Source: DATAFO01 sp046728015 (GTDB lineage: Bacteria; Actinomycetota; Thermoleophilia; Solirubrobacterales; 70-9). From it: a stretch of DNA of 47,917 nucleotides. The stretch spans positions 1 through 47,917 of the forward strand of contig JBKPDQ010000122.1 in assembly GCA_046728015.1 (NCBI GenBank), given 5' to 3'. Below are positions 6,338-15,116 of the stretch, in pieces. The stretch's first letter is position 1. Each line of letters starts with the position of its first letter. The translations under genes were made by a program, and so were the position numbers. Below the pieces are notes generated by a model, which made no database searches, was not told the DNA's origin, and saw only the letters and a list, made by a program, of their open reading frames with translations.

Positions 6338-8146
6338 ATGGAAACCGCGACGGTGTCCGCGCCCGGCACCGGTAGCCGCTCGATCACGATCGCCGACCTG
6401 CTGCCCGTAGCGGTCGACAGGCACGGCCCGAAACGGGCGGTCGTCTACAAGGACGACGGCGGGGTCTGGGCGTCGAAGACGTTCACCGAAGTCGGGGAAA
6501 TCGTGCGCAAGCTCTCGCTGGGGCTGATGGACATCGGGATCTCCAAGGGCGACAAGGTCTCGATCCTCGCGAACACTCGCCCCGAGTGGTCGTACTTCGA
6601 CTTCGCGGCCCTCACCGCGGGCGCCACGGTCGTGCCGATCTACCAGACGAACTCGGCGGAGGAGTGCCTGTACGTGCTCGAGAACTCCGACGCCAGGGCG
6701 GTGATCGTGGAGGACGACCAGCAGCTCGAGAAGGTGAGCGCGGTGCGTGACCGCTGCCCGAAGCTCGAGCACGTGATCCGGATGACCGGGCAGTCGGAGG
6801 ACGCGATCGCGATGGACGAGCTCGCCGAGCGCGGGGCGGCGGCCGACCCGGCGACGTGGGAGGAGCGATGGCGCTCCGTGACGCCGGCGGACATCTGCAC
6901 CTTCATCTACACGTCGGGCACGACCGGGCCGCCGAAGGGATGCGTGATCTCCCACGGCAACTACCGCGCGATGCTCGACATGGTCAACGAGATGAACGTG
7001 ATCGAGGACGAGGAGGTCACCTACCTCTTCCTCCCACTGGCGCACTCGTTCGCGCTGCTGGTGCAGTTCGGCAGCTTCGACCTCGGTGCGACGCTCGCGT
7101 ACTGGGAGCGCGACCCACTGAAGATCGTGCCCGACTTGGCCGAGGTGAAGCCGACGTACTTCCCGTCCGTGCCTCGGATCTTCGAGAAGATCTACACGGC
7201 CGCGACGGCGAGCGTCGAGAAGGAGGGCGGGCTGAAGAAGGCCGTCTTCGACTGGGCGATCAACGTGGGCAAGAAGGTGCGGGAACTCGAGCGGGCGGGC
7301 GAGAAGCCGAACCCGCTGCTCGCCCTCCAGCACCGCATCGCCGACAGGCAGGTGCTGTCGAAGATCCGCGGGCTGTTCGGCGGCAACCTGCGCCTCGCGG
7401 TGACCGGTGCGGCGCCGATCAACCCCCAGATCCTCGAGTTCTTCGACGCGGCCGGCGTGCTGGTGCTCGAGGGCTGGGGAATGACCGAGACCTCAACCGC
7501 GGCGACGATCGCGACGCCCGAGGACTTCAAGTGGGGAACCGTTGGCCGGCCGTTCCCCGGCTGCGAGGTCAAGATCGCCGACGACGGCGAGATCCTCGTC
7601 AAGGGCCCGAACGTCTTCCAGGGCTACTACAAGAACGAGGAGGCGACCCGCGAGACGCTCGTCGACGGCTGGCTCCATACCGGAGACATCGGCGAGATCG
7701 ACTCGGACGGCTTCCTCAAGATCACCGGTCGCAAGAAGGACATCATCATCACCGCGGGGGGCAAGAACATCACCCCGGCGAACCTGGAGGCCGAGATCAA
7801 GCAGCACCCGTTGGTCTCCCAGTGCGTGGTGATCGGAGACCGCCGGCCGTACCTCGTCGCCCTGGTCACCCTCGACCCCGAGGAGGGGGCCAAGTTCGCG
7901 CAGGAGAACGGTTTATCTGAGGATCCCGAGGCGATCGCAGCCAGCCAGCAGGTCCGAGCGGCGATCGAGGAACACGTCGAGGAGATCAACCAGAAGTTCG
8001 CCCGTGTCGAGCAGGTCAAGAAGGTGAAGGTGCTCCCGCGCGACCTCTCTCAGGAGGGCGGCGAGCTGACGCCGACGCTGAAGGTCAAGCGCAACGTCGT
8101 CGCCGACAAGTACACGAATGAGATCGAGGCCCTCTATGCAAGCTGA
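6338..8146 (+). CDS. Long-chain fatty acid--CoA ligase (AMP-forming, FadD-like)
   Basis: A 602-residue ANL-superfamily enzyme that activates fatty acids to acyl-CoA through an acyl-adenylate. Motifs in order: phosphate loop YTSGTTGPPKG at about 191-201, LPLAHSFA, GWGMTETS at 379-386 (adenine and acyl pocket), GWLHTGDIGEID near 443 and GRKKDIIITAGGKN near 463 with the hinge. The C-terminal lysine-bearing lid is around TPTLKVKRN. ATG 6338 has a strong purine-rich site (GAGGAGGAGAG). The closest type is the long-chain FadD15/FAA group. It ends convergently with the patatin gene, 15 bp apart, which hints at linked lipid turnover. Confidence 0.92.
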   Translation: METATVSAPGTGSRSITIADLLPVAVDRHGPKRAVVYKDDGGVWASKTFTEVGEIVRKLSLGLMDIGISKGDKVSILANTRPEWSYFDFAALTAGATVVPIYQTNSAEECLYVLENSDARAVIVEDDQQLEKVSAVRDRCPKLEHVIRMTGQSEDAIAMDELAERGAAADPATWEERWRSVTPADICTFIYTSGTTGPPKGCVISHGNYRAMLDMVNEMNVIEDEEVTYLFLPLAHSFALLVQFGSFDLGATLAYWERDPLKIVPDLAEVKPTYFPSVPRIFEKIYTAATASVEKEGGLKKAVFDWAINVGKKVRELERAGEKPNPLLALQHRIADRQVLSKIRGLFGGNLRLAVTGAAPINPQILEFFDAAGVLVLEGWGMTETSTAATIATPEDFKWGTVGRPFPGCEVKIADDGEILVKGPNVFQGYYKNEEATRETLVDGWLHTGDIGEIDSDGFLKITGRKKDIIITAGGKNITPANLEAEIKQHPLVSQCVVIGDRRPYLVALVTLDPEEGAKFAQENGLSEDPEAIAASQQVRAAIEEHVEEINQKFARVEQVKKVKVLPRDLSQEGGELTPTLKVKRNVVADKYTNEIEALYAS

Positions 8147-8161
8147 GGGCGCTGCCGGCGG

Positions 8162-9457
8162 CTAGCTTCCCGCGTCCTCCTCGGCCGCCTCGGGCTCGGC
8201 GTCCTGCTGCTGGCGCAGGAGCGCCGCCGTCGTCTGCTCGAGTACGCGGCGCCACGCCGAGAGCTTTTCCCGGTCGCGTTCGACCTGGTCGAGCACGTGG
8301 CGAACCCGGCGCCCGGAGATCTCGATCCCGTGCCGTTCGGCGATCGACTTGTAGCGGTCGTAGTCGCGCGCGAGCTTGAGGGTGACCGACTCGAAGCCGT
8401 GCTTGGCGATCTCCAGCCGCGCCCGGTAGTCGAGGATCGAGGTACCGAACATCAGCTCGTCGTCGAGCTCGGGCTCGATCAGGATGATGTCCACGCCGGG
8501 ATAGATCTGCTCCCAGTCCTCGACCGCGCGATGCAGGCGATCGTGGGAGAGCACGCGGAACGCCTGGTTGCCGATCGCAGTGAAGCCCATGTCCGACACC
8601 CGACGGGCCCGCGACCCGGTCACCGTCGGGATGTTCTTGGCGAAGTCGTTGATGTAGGGAACGAGGGGGTTGATGACGATGATGAACTTCGCCCCTCGCT
8701 CGACCGCGACGTCGATGTTTGTGGTCGAGCGGATGCCGCCGTCGATGAACTCCCGGCCCTTGACCTCGACCGGCTCGTAGACCATGGGCAGGGCGCCCGA
8801 GGCGGCGACCGCTTCCGAGATCGGCACGTCCGCCCACTCCCCCTCGCCCAGGACGACGCGCTCGGTGGTGTCGAGGTCGGTGGCGGTGATGTAGAGCTCG
8901 CGCTCGAGCATCCGAAAGTCGTTGGTGCGATCGGGGTCCGACAGGACCTGGCGCACGTAGCGCTCGATTCCACGCCCCGAGTAGAAGCCATTCGGCAGCC
9001 CGCTGGCGATTCCGGTCACAACGTCGAAGGCCGAGACCTCGTTGAGGTGCGAGACGAGCTCGCGAGCGACGCCCATCATCCGCAGGGGGAACGTGAGCGA
9101 CTTCCGCAAGAAACCGCCGTAGTTGGGGTGAAGCAGCGTGCCGAGGCTGATGTCGCGAATCGGAGACGGGAGCTCGCGGTTGAGTACCCGCATCATCTCC
9201 TCGGGCGTGACGCCGTTCGCGGTCATGCCGGCGACGAAGGCGCCCGCGCTCGTGCCGACGTAGACGTCGAACTCGTTGATCGTGCGGTTGACCGCCAGCA
9301 GGTCGAGGGCCCGCAGGGCGCCGATCTCGTAGACCCCGCCTGTGAAGCCGCCGCCCCCGAGCACCAGGGCGCTCTTTGACTCGCGTCGGCGCGAGCGCCG
9401 CGACCGCGTCGCGCGCGGCTCGGTGCGGGACGTCTCCAGGTCGACGACCTTGCCCAT
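8162..9457 (-). CDS. Patatin-like phospholipase (RssA-type)
   Basis: A 431-residue patatin-fold acyl hydrolase with a Ser-Asp dyad. The oxyanion loop is GGGGFTGG (34-41), the nucleophile elbow is G68-T-S70-A-G72, and the catalytic aspartate is in D239-G-G. The N-terminal 28 residues are very basic, and a long helical C-terminal region (about 330-431) ends in a Gln/Glu/Ala-rich tail. Such enzymes cleave phospholipids or other lipid esters, usually in the cytoplasm or at the inner membrane face. The adjacent acyl-CoA synthetase could re-activate released fatty acids (inference). Confidence 0.88.
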   Translation of the reverse strand: MGKVVDLETSRTEPRATRSRRSRRRESKSALVLGGGGFTGGVYEIGALRALDLLAVNRTINEFDVYVGTSAGAFVAGMTANGVTPEEMMRVLNRELPSPIRDISLGTLLHPNYGGFLRKSLTFPLRMMGVARELVSHLNEVSAFDVVTGIASGLPNGFYSGRGIERYVRQVLSDPDRTNDFRMLERELYITATDLDTTERVVLGEGEWADVPISEAVAASGALPMVYEPVEVKGREFIDGGIRSTTNIDVAVERGAKFIIVINPLVPYINDFAKNIPTVTGSRARRVSDMGFTAIGNQAFRVLSHDRLHRAVEDWEQIYPGVDIILIEPELDDELMFGTSILDYRARLEIAKHGFESVTLKLARDYDRYKSIAERHGIEISGRRVRHVLDQVERDREKLSAWRRVLEQTTAALLRQQQDAEPEAAEEDAGS

Positions 9458-9491
9458 CAGCTGGTCCCCACGAGGCGCCGATTATCGCATT

Positions 9492-9507
9492 CGGTACAGC
9501 CGTACCG
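9492..9507. promoter_or_regulatory. Inverted repeat in the patatin/dacB divergent region
   Basis: CGGTAC-AGCC-GTACCG, a perfect 6-bp dyad, lies between the divergent starts at 9457 (minus) and 9585 (plus). It could be an operator shared by both genes, but this rests on position and symmetry only. Confidence 0.3.
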
Positions 9508-9584
9508 GCGTAGGCGACGATCCGACCCGTCCTGAACGTGAGCGGGCGCAACTTTGGAGGACGGCGCTGGTTACTCTGCCCGAG

Positions 9585-10955
9585 ATGCCGGGAGGCCCCG
9601 AACGCAGGCAGGGGGGCCGCCGCGCGGCGGCGCGCTCACTGGCGATCGCGCTGGTCGCGATGGGCGGACTCGCCCTGCCCTCGGCGGCTGGGGCGCTCCC
9701 GACCGGTCCGGACCGGGCCTTCAAGACTCCCGTGGCGCGCTCTGGCACACCCGCCGCTGCGACCAGCGGCCTCTCCGGTGGGAGCCTGCGCGCCAAGCTC
9801 TCGAACGCGCTGCGGTCCGCCGGAGGCGCGAGCGGGGCGTGGGTCTACGACACCGGAGGCGACGGCGCCCTGTTCTCGTCCGCTGCGGGAACGCGACGGA
9901 TCCTGGCCTCGAACGAGAAGCTCTTCACGACCGCGGCGGCGCTCGATCGCTTCGGCTCCACACACCGGTTCGAGACCGCCGTGTACGCCCGCGGCGCACT
10001 GAAGGGAGCCCGAAACCAGGTGCTCGACGGCGATCTCGTGATCGTCGGCGACGGTGATCCGGCGCTGGGCACAGAGTCGTTTGCCCGTCGCCACAACCTG
10101 CCCCTGACCCCGATCGGCGAGCTCGGACGCGCGGTCGCGGCGTCGGGGATCAAGAAGGTCACCGGCAAGGTCCGGGCCGACGACTCGATCTTCGATCGCC
10201 GCCGCGGAATCCCGGCCACCGGCTATCGGGCGAGCGTCGACCTGAGCCCGCTCTCGGGACTGTCGTTCAACTCGGGCTTCGACGGCAACGGCTACTCGCG
10301 GGCGCCCGAGCTCGACGCGGCCAGCGCGCTGAAGCGGGCGCTGAAGAAACGTGACGTACGGGTCAAGCGTGGAACGGGTCGGGGACAGCTCTCCACCAGG
10401 CTCCTGGAGCGAGCCGTGCCGCTGGCGACGGCCGCTTCGCCCACGCTTGCCGCGCTGGCCGAGGAGACCAACGAACCTTCGAACAACTTCTTCGCCGAGA
10501 TGCTGATCAAGCGCCTCGGCGGCGGCAAGAACAAGAAGGGGACGACCAAGCGGGGCGCCAAGCGCGTCAAGAGGTTTGCCAAGCGCGTGGGCACCAAGGT
10601 CCGCGCCCGTGATGGCTCGGGCCTGTCCCGCCGCGACAAGGCGTCGCCCAAGCAGGTCGGCAAGCTGCTGGTCGCGATGGCCAAGCCCAGGACGGAAGCG
10701 GCGAACGCCTTCCGCGACTCGCTCGCGGTCGCCGGCCGCGAGGGGACGCTCGCGTCGCGAATGCGGGGCACGGCCGCCGAGGGCAAGTGCGAGGCCAAGA
10801 CGGGCACGCTCTCGAACGTCTCCGCCCTCTCGGGCTACTGCCAGGTCGGCGGGGACCCGATCGCCTTCTCGATCCTGATGAACAGCGTCAATCCCAGCAC
10901 CGCGCGAAGCGCCCAGGATCGGATGGCTGCCGCGATCGCGCGCTACGAGCGCTAG
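9585..10955 (+). CDS. dacB: D-alanyl-D-alanine carboxypeptidase/endopeptidase, PBP4 family (S13)
   Basis: 456 residues. The N-terminal signal peptide (about 17-37) targets it to the cell envelope. The three penicillin-binding motifs are present: S109-N-E-K112 (SxxK, nucleophile and base), S299-N-N301 and K405-T-G407. The spacing fits class C low-molecular-weight PBPs, which trim or cleave peptidoglycan stem peptides. A Lys/Arg-rich stretch at about 308-343 is an unusual basic loop between motif 2 and motif 3. I chose ATG 9585; a GGAGG at 9556-9560 is too far upstream to decide it, and the longer open frame overlaps the divergent gene. Confidence 0.87.
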   Translation: MPGGPERRQGGRRAAARSLAIALVAMGGLALPSAAGALPTGPDRAFKTPVARSGTPAAATSGLSGGSLRAKLSNALRSAGGASGAWVYDTGGDGALFSSAAGTRRILASNEKLFTTAAALDRFGSTHRFETAVYARGALKGARNQVLDGDLVIVGDGDPALGTESFARRHNLPLTPIGELGRAVAASGIKKVTGKVRADDSIFDRRRGIPATGYRASVDLSPLSGLSFNSGFDGNGYSRAPELDAASALKRALKKRDVRVKRGTGRGQLSTRLLERAVPLATAASPTLAALAEETNEPSNNFFAEMLIKRLGGGKNKKGTTKRGAKRVKRFAKRVGTKVRARDGSGLSRRDKASPKQVGKLLVAMAKPRTEAANAFRDSLAVAGREGTLASRMRGTAAEGKCEAKTGTLSNVSALSGYCQVGGDPIAFSILMNSVNPSTARSAQDRMAAAIARYER

Positions 10956-11031
10956 CGCGCGTCTGTCGGCCGCAGCGCGCCGCCGACGTTCAAGGGCTGG
11001 GTTGGGAGACCCTCCGGCCGCGCGCCACCAG

Positions 11032-11152
11032 GCCGCGGCTAACTTCCCACCGGCGGTCCGGTCGGTGGGTGCTTGCGGGATTGACTGCGATATTCGCGAT
11101 CAACTCCCCAACCGTCCGGGTCTAGGGCGGCGCGTGGGGAATTAGCCGCGGC
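11032..11152. repeat. Long imperfect palindrome (~121 bp) between dacB and ligA
   Basis: The outer arms GCCGCGGCTAACTTCCCAC (11032-11050) and GTGGGGAATTAGCCGCGGC (11134-11152) are complementary at 17 of 19 positions. Inside lie further complementary parts (around CCGGTCGGTGGG and CCAACCGTCCGG) and a central stem TTGACTGCGA-TAT-TCGCGATCAA. The whole unit could fold as one long hairpin. It sits between two convergent gene ends, so it may be a bidirectional terminator or a small palindromic repeat element. The rest of the 268-bp gap (10956-11223) holds no recognisable gene. Confidence 0.7.
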
Positions 11153-11223
11153 GAGATCCGCCCAGGTCGCCCCTACCCAGCGCTCAAACCGTTTTGCGTT
11201 GCGCCGCGGCCGACGGACGCCCG

Positions 11224-13308
11224 CTAACGCGAGCGGCGCTGCGGCGGCAGGCCCTGCTTCGGCTGGGGCTCGCCCACGCCCGCCTCGCTCAGCAGGGCGC
11301 GCAGTCCCTCCTCGGCGATGATCTCGGTGCCAAGCTCCTGGGCCTTCGCCAGCTTCGAGCCCGGGCTGTCGCCCGCGACCAGGTAGTCGGTCTTCTTCGA
11401 CACCGAGCCGGTGACTTTGCCGCCCGCCCGGCGCAGCATCCTCGTCGCCTCGTCGCGGCTCAGGGTCGGCAGGGTCCCGGTGAGCACGAAGGTCTTGTCC
11501 TGCAGCGCCGCTCCCTCGGCCTTTCTTTCCTCCTCTGAGAGCTCGAAACGAAGGCCGCGCTCCCGCAGTCGCCCGATCAGCTCCTGCGTAGCCTCGTCGG
11601 CGAGCTCCTCGCGGATCTGCTCGGCCATGATCGGACCCACGCCCTCGACCTTCTCGATCTCCTCGGCGTCGGCGGAGCTGAGCGCGTCGATCGAGCCGAA
11701 GTGCTCGGCGACCGCCTCGCCGGTCACGTAGCCCACTCCCTCCAGCCCGAGCGCAAAGAGCACCCGAGCAAACGGCTGGGCTTTGGAGTCCGCGATCTCC
11801 TTCAGCAGGTTGCGAGCCGAGATCTCACCGAAGCCCTCGAGCTCCGTGATTCGCTCGGCGGTCAGGTCGTAGATCGATGCCGGGTCGGTGATCAGTCCCT
11901 CGTCGAGGAAGCGCCACACGTTCTTTTCCCCCAGCCCCTCGATCTCCATGGCGCCGCGGAAGTGCTTGACGAGCTGAAAGTTCTGTCCTGGACAGCCGCG
12001 GCGGTTCGGACAGATGGTCCAGACGCCGTCGGCGGGCTTGACCGTCGGCGTGCCGCAGCTCGGGCACTTGGCCGGCGGCTTTGCCCGGCGAAGGCGCTTG
12101 CCCTTGCGGCGCTGGATCAGGGGGGCGATCACCTGTGGGATCACGTCACCAGCCCGGGTGACGACGACCTCGTCACCCTCGCGCGCGTCCTTGCGCGCCA
12201 GATCCTCCTCGTTGTGGAGGGTCGCCGTCGAGACCGTCACGCCCCCGACGTGGACCGGCTCCAACATCGCGAACGGCAGCAGGCGGCCGGTGCGCCCCAC
12301 GTTCCAGACGATCTTGTTGAGCCTGGTCGTGGCCGTGATCGGAGGGAACTTCCAAGCGATCGCCCAGCGCGGCTCGCGGCCGGCCACGCCCAGCTCGCGC
12401 CACAGCGTGCGCTGGTCGACCTTGACCACCACTCCGTCGATCTCGAAGTCCAGCGACTCGCGGCGCTGCTCCCACCACTCGCAGCGCTCGACAATCTCAT
12501 CCGCGGTCTCGTGCTCAGCGACTTCGGCGTTCACCTTGAACCCGTGCTCGCGAAGCCACTCGAGTTCCTCGGCATGGGTCGCGAACTCAATACCGTCGTG
12601 CCCGCCGATCCCGTAGCACCAGATCGAGAGAGGCCGAGAGGCCGTGATCTGGGGGTCGAGCTGGCGGATAGTGCCGGCGGTGGCGTTGCGGGGGTTGGCG
12701 AAGGTGGAGAGACTCTCGGAGGCACGCTGCTCGTTGAGCTCAGCGAACGCCCCGCGCGGGAAGTAGATCTCGCCGCGCACCTCGATCTCCGCTGGCCCAT
12801 CGTCGATACCGAGCGGGATGTCCCGGATCGTGCGCAGGTTGGTGGTCACCTCCTCGCCGACCACGCCGTTTCCGCGGGTCGCCCCGCGCACGAACTCACC
12901 GTCTCGGTAGAGCAGCGAGATCGCGATGCCGTCGATCTTCGGCTCGGACACGAAGCGAAGCTCGCCCGGCTCGATGTCCAGGGTGCGGAGGCGATTGTGC
13001 AGCCGCTGCTCCCAGGAGCGGAACTCATCGGCGCCGCGCGCGTTACTGAGCGACAGCATCGGCTCCAGGTGGCGAACCTGCTCGAACTTGTCCAGCGGTT
13101 GCATTCCACCGGCAACACGCTGGGTCGGCGAGTCTGGCGTGAGCAGGTCCGGGTGCTCGGACTCGAGCTCGCGCAGCTCGTCGAGAAGCGCGTCGTACTC
13201 GTCGTCGCCGATCGTCGGGTCGTCGAGGACGTAGTAGCGACGGTCGTGCTCGGCGATCTCCCGCCGCAGCTCGGTCGCGCGCTTGTTGGCCTTCGCGGGC
13301 GCGCTCAT
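11224..13308 (-). CDS. ligA: NAD+-dependent DNA ligase LigA
   Basis: A 694-residue complete LigA, which seals nicks in replication and repair using NAD+. Domains in order: Ia (1-70, with HDRRYYVLDDPTIGDDEYD), adenylation domain with active-site Lys in K124-I-D-G, OB fold, four-cysteine zinc finger (CPSCGTP...CPNRRGCPG), helix-hairpin-helix repeats (LEGFGEISARN, VEGVGPIMAEQI) and a C-terminal BRCT domain (about 595-680). ATG 13308 overlaps the surE stop by 4 bp (ATGA), indicating coupling; the frame continues upstream but only into surE. Confidence 0.96.
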   Translation of the reverse strand: MSAPAKANKRATELRREIAEHDRRYYVLDDPTIGDDEYDALLDELRELESEHPDLLTPDSPTQRVAGGMQPLDKFEQVRHLEPMLSLSNARGADEFRSWEQRLHNRLRTLDIEPGELRFVSEPKIDGIAISLLYRDGEFVRGATRGNGVVGEEVTTNLRTIRDIPLGIDDGPAEIEVRGEIYFPRGAFAELNEQRASESLSTFANPRNATAGTIRQLDPQITASRPLSIWCYGIGGHDGIEFATHAEELEWLREHGFKVNAEVAEHETADEIVERCEWWEQRRESLDFEIDGVVVKVDQRTLWRELGVAGREPRWAIAWKFPPITATTRLNKIVWNVGRTGRLLPFAMLEPVHVGGVTVSTATLHNEEDLARKDAREGDEVVVTRAGDVIPQVIAPLIQRRKGKRLRRAKPPAKCPSCGTPTVKPADGVWTICPNRRGCPGQNFQLVKHFRGAMEIEGLGEKNVWRFLDEGLITDPASIYDLTAERITELEGFGEISARNLLKEIADSKAQPFARVLFALGLEGVGYVTGEAVAEHFGSIDALSSADAEEIEKVEGVGPIMAEQIREELADEATQELIGRLRERGLRFELSEEERKAEGAALQDKTFVLTGTLPTLSRDEATRMLRRAGGKVTGSVSKKTDYLVAGDSPGSKLAKAQELGTEIIAEEGLRALLSEAGVGEPQPKQGLPPQRRSR

Positions 13309-14123
13309 CCCGCCCGCGATGTCTCGAGCGTGCGCTCGAGCGCCTGGATGTCCCACTGCGCCAGCTGGGCGATGCCGTCGCGATGCGTGAGATCGAAGTG
13401 CACAGGGGTCAACGACACCTTGCCCCGGGCGACCGCCGCGAGATCGGTCCCCGGCTCGTCCTCGAAGGACGGCTCGAAGCCGTAGATGTTGTAGCGACGC
13501 CGCCCATCGCCGGCCTCTTCGACCAGCTTCAGCTCGTCGTCATACAGGCGCTTGCCGAGGCCTGTGAATTCGATCCCGTTGACCTCCCCGCCAGGGACGT
13601 TGACGTTCAACAAGGTCCCGGGGGGAAGCGGGTGGGCCATCATCGTGCGCACGATCTCGCGGCCGATCGCCGCCGCGAGGGGGAAGTCGAACTCGCGCGC
13701 GAACCGAAAGCCCATCTCCCGCCCCTCGGATTGCTGTGAGATTGCGATCGCGGGAATCCCGAGCACGATCCCCTCGAACGCCGCCGCGACGGTGCCGGAG
13801 TAGGTGACGTCGTCGCCGAGGTTCGAGCCGTGGTTGATGCCGGACACGATCAGATCGGGGCGCCCTCCGAGCAGACCCAGGTCGGCGAAGCGCACGCAGT
13901 CGACGGGGGTGCCTTCCGTGGCGAAGCCGATGCCGCCGTCGTCAAACCGCACCTCCTCCACCCACAACGGCGAGCGCGTGGTGATGCTGCGCGCGGTGCC
14001 GCTGCGGTTGGAATCGGGGGCGATCACACGCACGTCGAGCGACTCGATCTCCAGCAGGGCCTCGCGCATGGCGTGCAGGCCACGAGCCTCGATTCCGTCG
14101 TCGTTTGTGAGCAGCACAAGCAC
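13305..14123 (-). CDS. surE: 5'/3'-nucleotidase SurE
   Basis: 272 residues, a metal-dependent nucleoside monophosphate phosphatase. Metal-binding residues are visible in TNDDG (D8, D9), SNRSG (S41) and SGINHGSNLG (N97), followed by YSGTVAAAFEG. Start is GTG 14123, giving the canonical LVLLTNDDG N-terminus. It is co-transcribed with ligA through an ATGA overlap. Only 20 bp separate it from the divergent DUF488 gene, so promoters must reach into the opposite coding regions. Confidence 0.94.
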   Translation of the reverse strand: MLVLLTNDDGIEARGLHAMREALLEIESLDVRVIAPDSNRSGTARSITTRSPLWVEEVRFDDGGIGFATEGTPVDCVRFADLGLLGGRPDLIVSGINHGSNLGDDVTYSGTVAAAFEGIVLGIPAIAISQQSEGREMGFRFAREFDFPLAAAIGREIVRTMMAHPLPPGTLLNVNVPGGEVNGIEFTGLGKRLYDDELKLVEEAGDGRRRYNIYGFEPSFEDEPGTDLAAVARGKVSLTPVHFDLTHRDGIAQLAQWDIQALERTLETSRAG

Positions 14124-14143
14124 GATCTGTGTAATCCCATGGT

Positions 14144-14641
14144 ATGGAGCAACGCCCCCAAATCCTGACCATCGGGCACTCCACGCATCCCGTGGAACGC
14201 TTTATCGCGCTGGCTGGTGAGCACTCGGTCGAGGCGATCGCCGACGTCCGACGGCGCCCAGCGTCTCGGCGCAACCCGCAGTTCAACTCCCGGGCCCTCG
14301 AGGTCTCGCTCGAGGAGGCCGGGATCGCCTACGCGCCGTTCGGCGATGAGCTCGGTGGCCTGCGCCGACCGCGCACCTCGGGGGCGAGGAGCACGCTGAG
14401 CGGCGCGCTTGCCGCGTACGCGCAGCACATGCAGAGCGAGGAGTTCGCCGCGGGGCTGCGCCGCCTCGAGGACCTCGCGCTCAGCCGGCGAACCGCCGTG
14501 ATGTGCGCGGAGGGGGACTGGCGCAACTGCCACCGACAGCTGATCGCCGACGCACTGATCGCCAGAGGCTGGGAGGTGCTCCACGTCGGCCCGCATGGCG
14601 GGACGGAGCAGCATCCGCACCAAGCCGCCCTCGACGTCTAG
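14144..14641 (+). CDS. DUF488 family protein
   Basis: 165 residues with the DUF488 signatures ILTIGHSTHP at the N-terminus, a DVRRRPASRRNPQFN loop and AEGDWRNCHRQLIADAL near the C-terminus, whose Cys-His-Arg is invariant in the family. The biochemical role of DUF488 is not established. It is divergently placed from surE and ends convergently with the FTR1-associated operon. Confidence 0.85.
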   Translation: MEQRPQILTIGHSTHPVERFIALAGEHSVEAIADVRRRPASRRNPQFNSRALEVSLEEAGIAYAPFGDELGGLRRPRTSGARSTLSGALAAYAQHMQSEEFAAGLRRLEDLALSRRTAVMCAEGDWRNCHRQLIADALIARGWEVLHVGPHGGTEQHPHQAALDV

Positions 14642-14651
14642 CCCCCGAGCG

Positions 14652-15116
14652 TTACGCCGGGGCGCCGGCCGCGGCGTCGACGGCGTCGTGGGCGGCTCTC
14701 ACCGCGGCCTCGACCGCTGCCGGATCGTCCACGGCCTCGATCCGGGCGCTCACCTCGTCCACGGCCTCCACGGCCGCCTCGTATGAATCCGGCGAGATCG
14801 CCCGCAGGTCCTCCTCGGCGGCCTCGAGGGTCGACGCGGCTGTCTGCGCCTGCGACTGTGCCGCCGCGTACTCCGTTTCCGCGACGATCTCGCCGCCGTT
14901 GACCGCCTCCGGGTACTCGATGGTGACCAGCTCGAGCGCGGTGCGCGCAGGCTGGAGCGACTCCCGGACACCGTCTACCTGCTCGGAGAGGCTGGGCTCG
15001 TCAACGCTGCCACGGCCAATCGCGAAACCGGCGGCGCCGCCGATCAAGAGCGCGACCACGGTCGCCGCAATCGCGACGCGCCGACTTGTGCCGCCCGCCT
15101 GCCGGTAGAGCGACAT
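14652..15116 (-). CDS. Membrane-anchored helical protein, FTR1-accessory-domain-like
   Basis: 154 residues. There is one transmembrane helix (about 14-33), then an Ala/Glu-rich helical domain outside the membrane. The stretch IEYPEAVNGGEIVAETEY (66-83) resembles the 'DYPxAVxxGxVxxxxEYxEM' segment found in the N-terminal domain of large bacterial FTR1 permeases (family knowledge recalled, not searched). It is the last gene of the iron-permease operon, and its ATG shares one base with the upstream stop (TGATG). I infer a periplasmic or surface accessory role in iron uptake. Confidence 0.6.
   Translation of the reverse strand: MSLYRQAGGTSRRVAIAATVVALLIGGAAGFAIGRGSVDEPSLSEQVDGVRESLQPARTALELVTIEYPEAVNGGEIVAETEYAAAQSQAQTAASTLEAAEEDLRAISPDSYEAAVEAVDEVSARIEAVDDPAAVEAAVRAAHDAVDAAAGAPA

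Noticed and set aside
6260..7333. 357-codon open frame antisense to the acyl-CoA synthetase
   Set aside because: Arg/His/Asp-rich composition typical of the opposite strand of a GC-rich gene, no domain, full overlap with a strong gene.
11701..13485. 594-codon open frame antisense to ligA
   Set aside because: Long only because stop codons are rare on the opposite strand at high GC; no start signal or family features.
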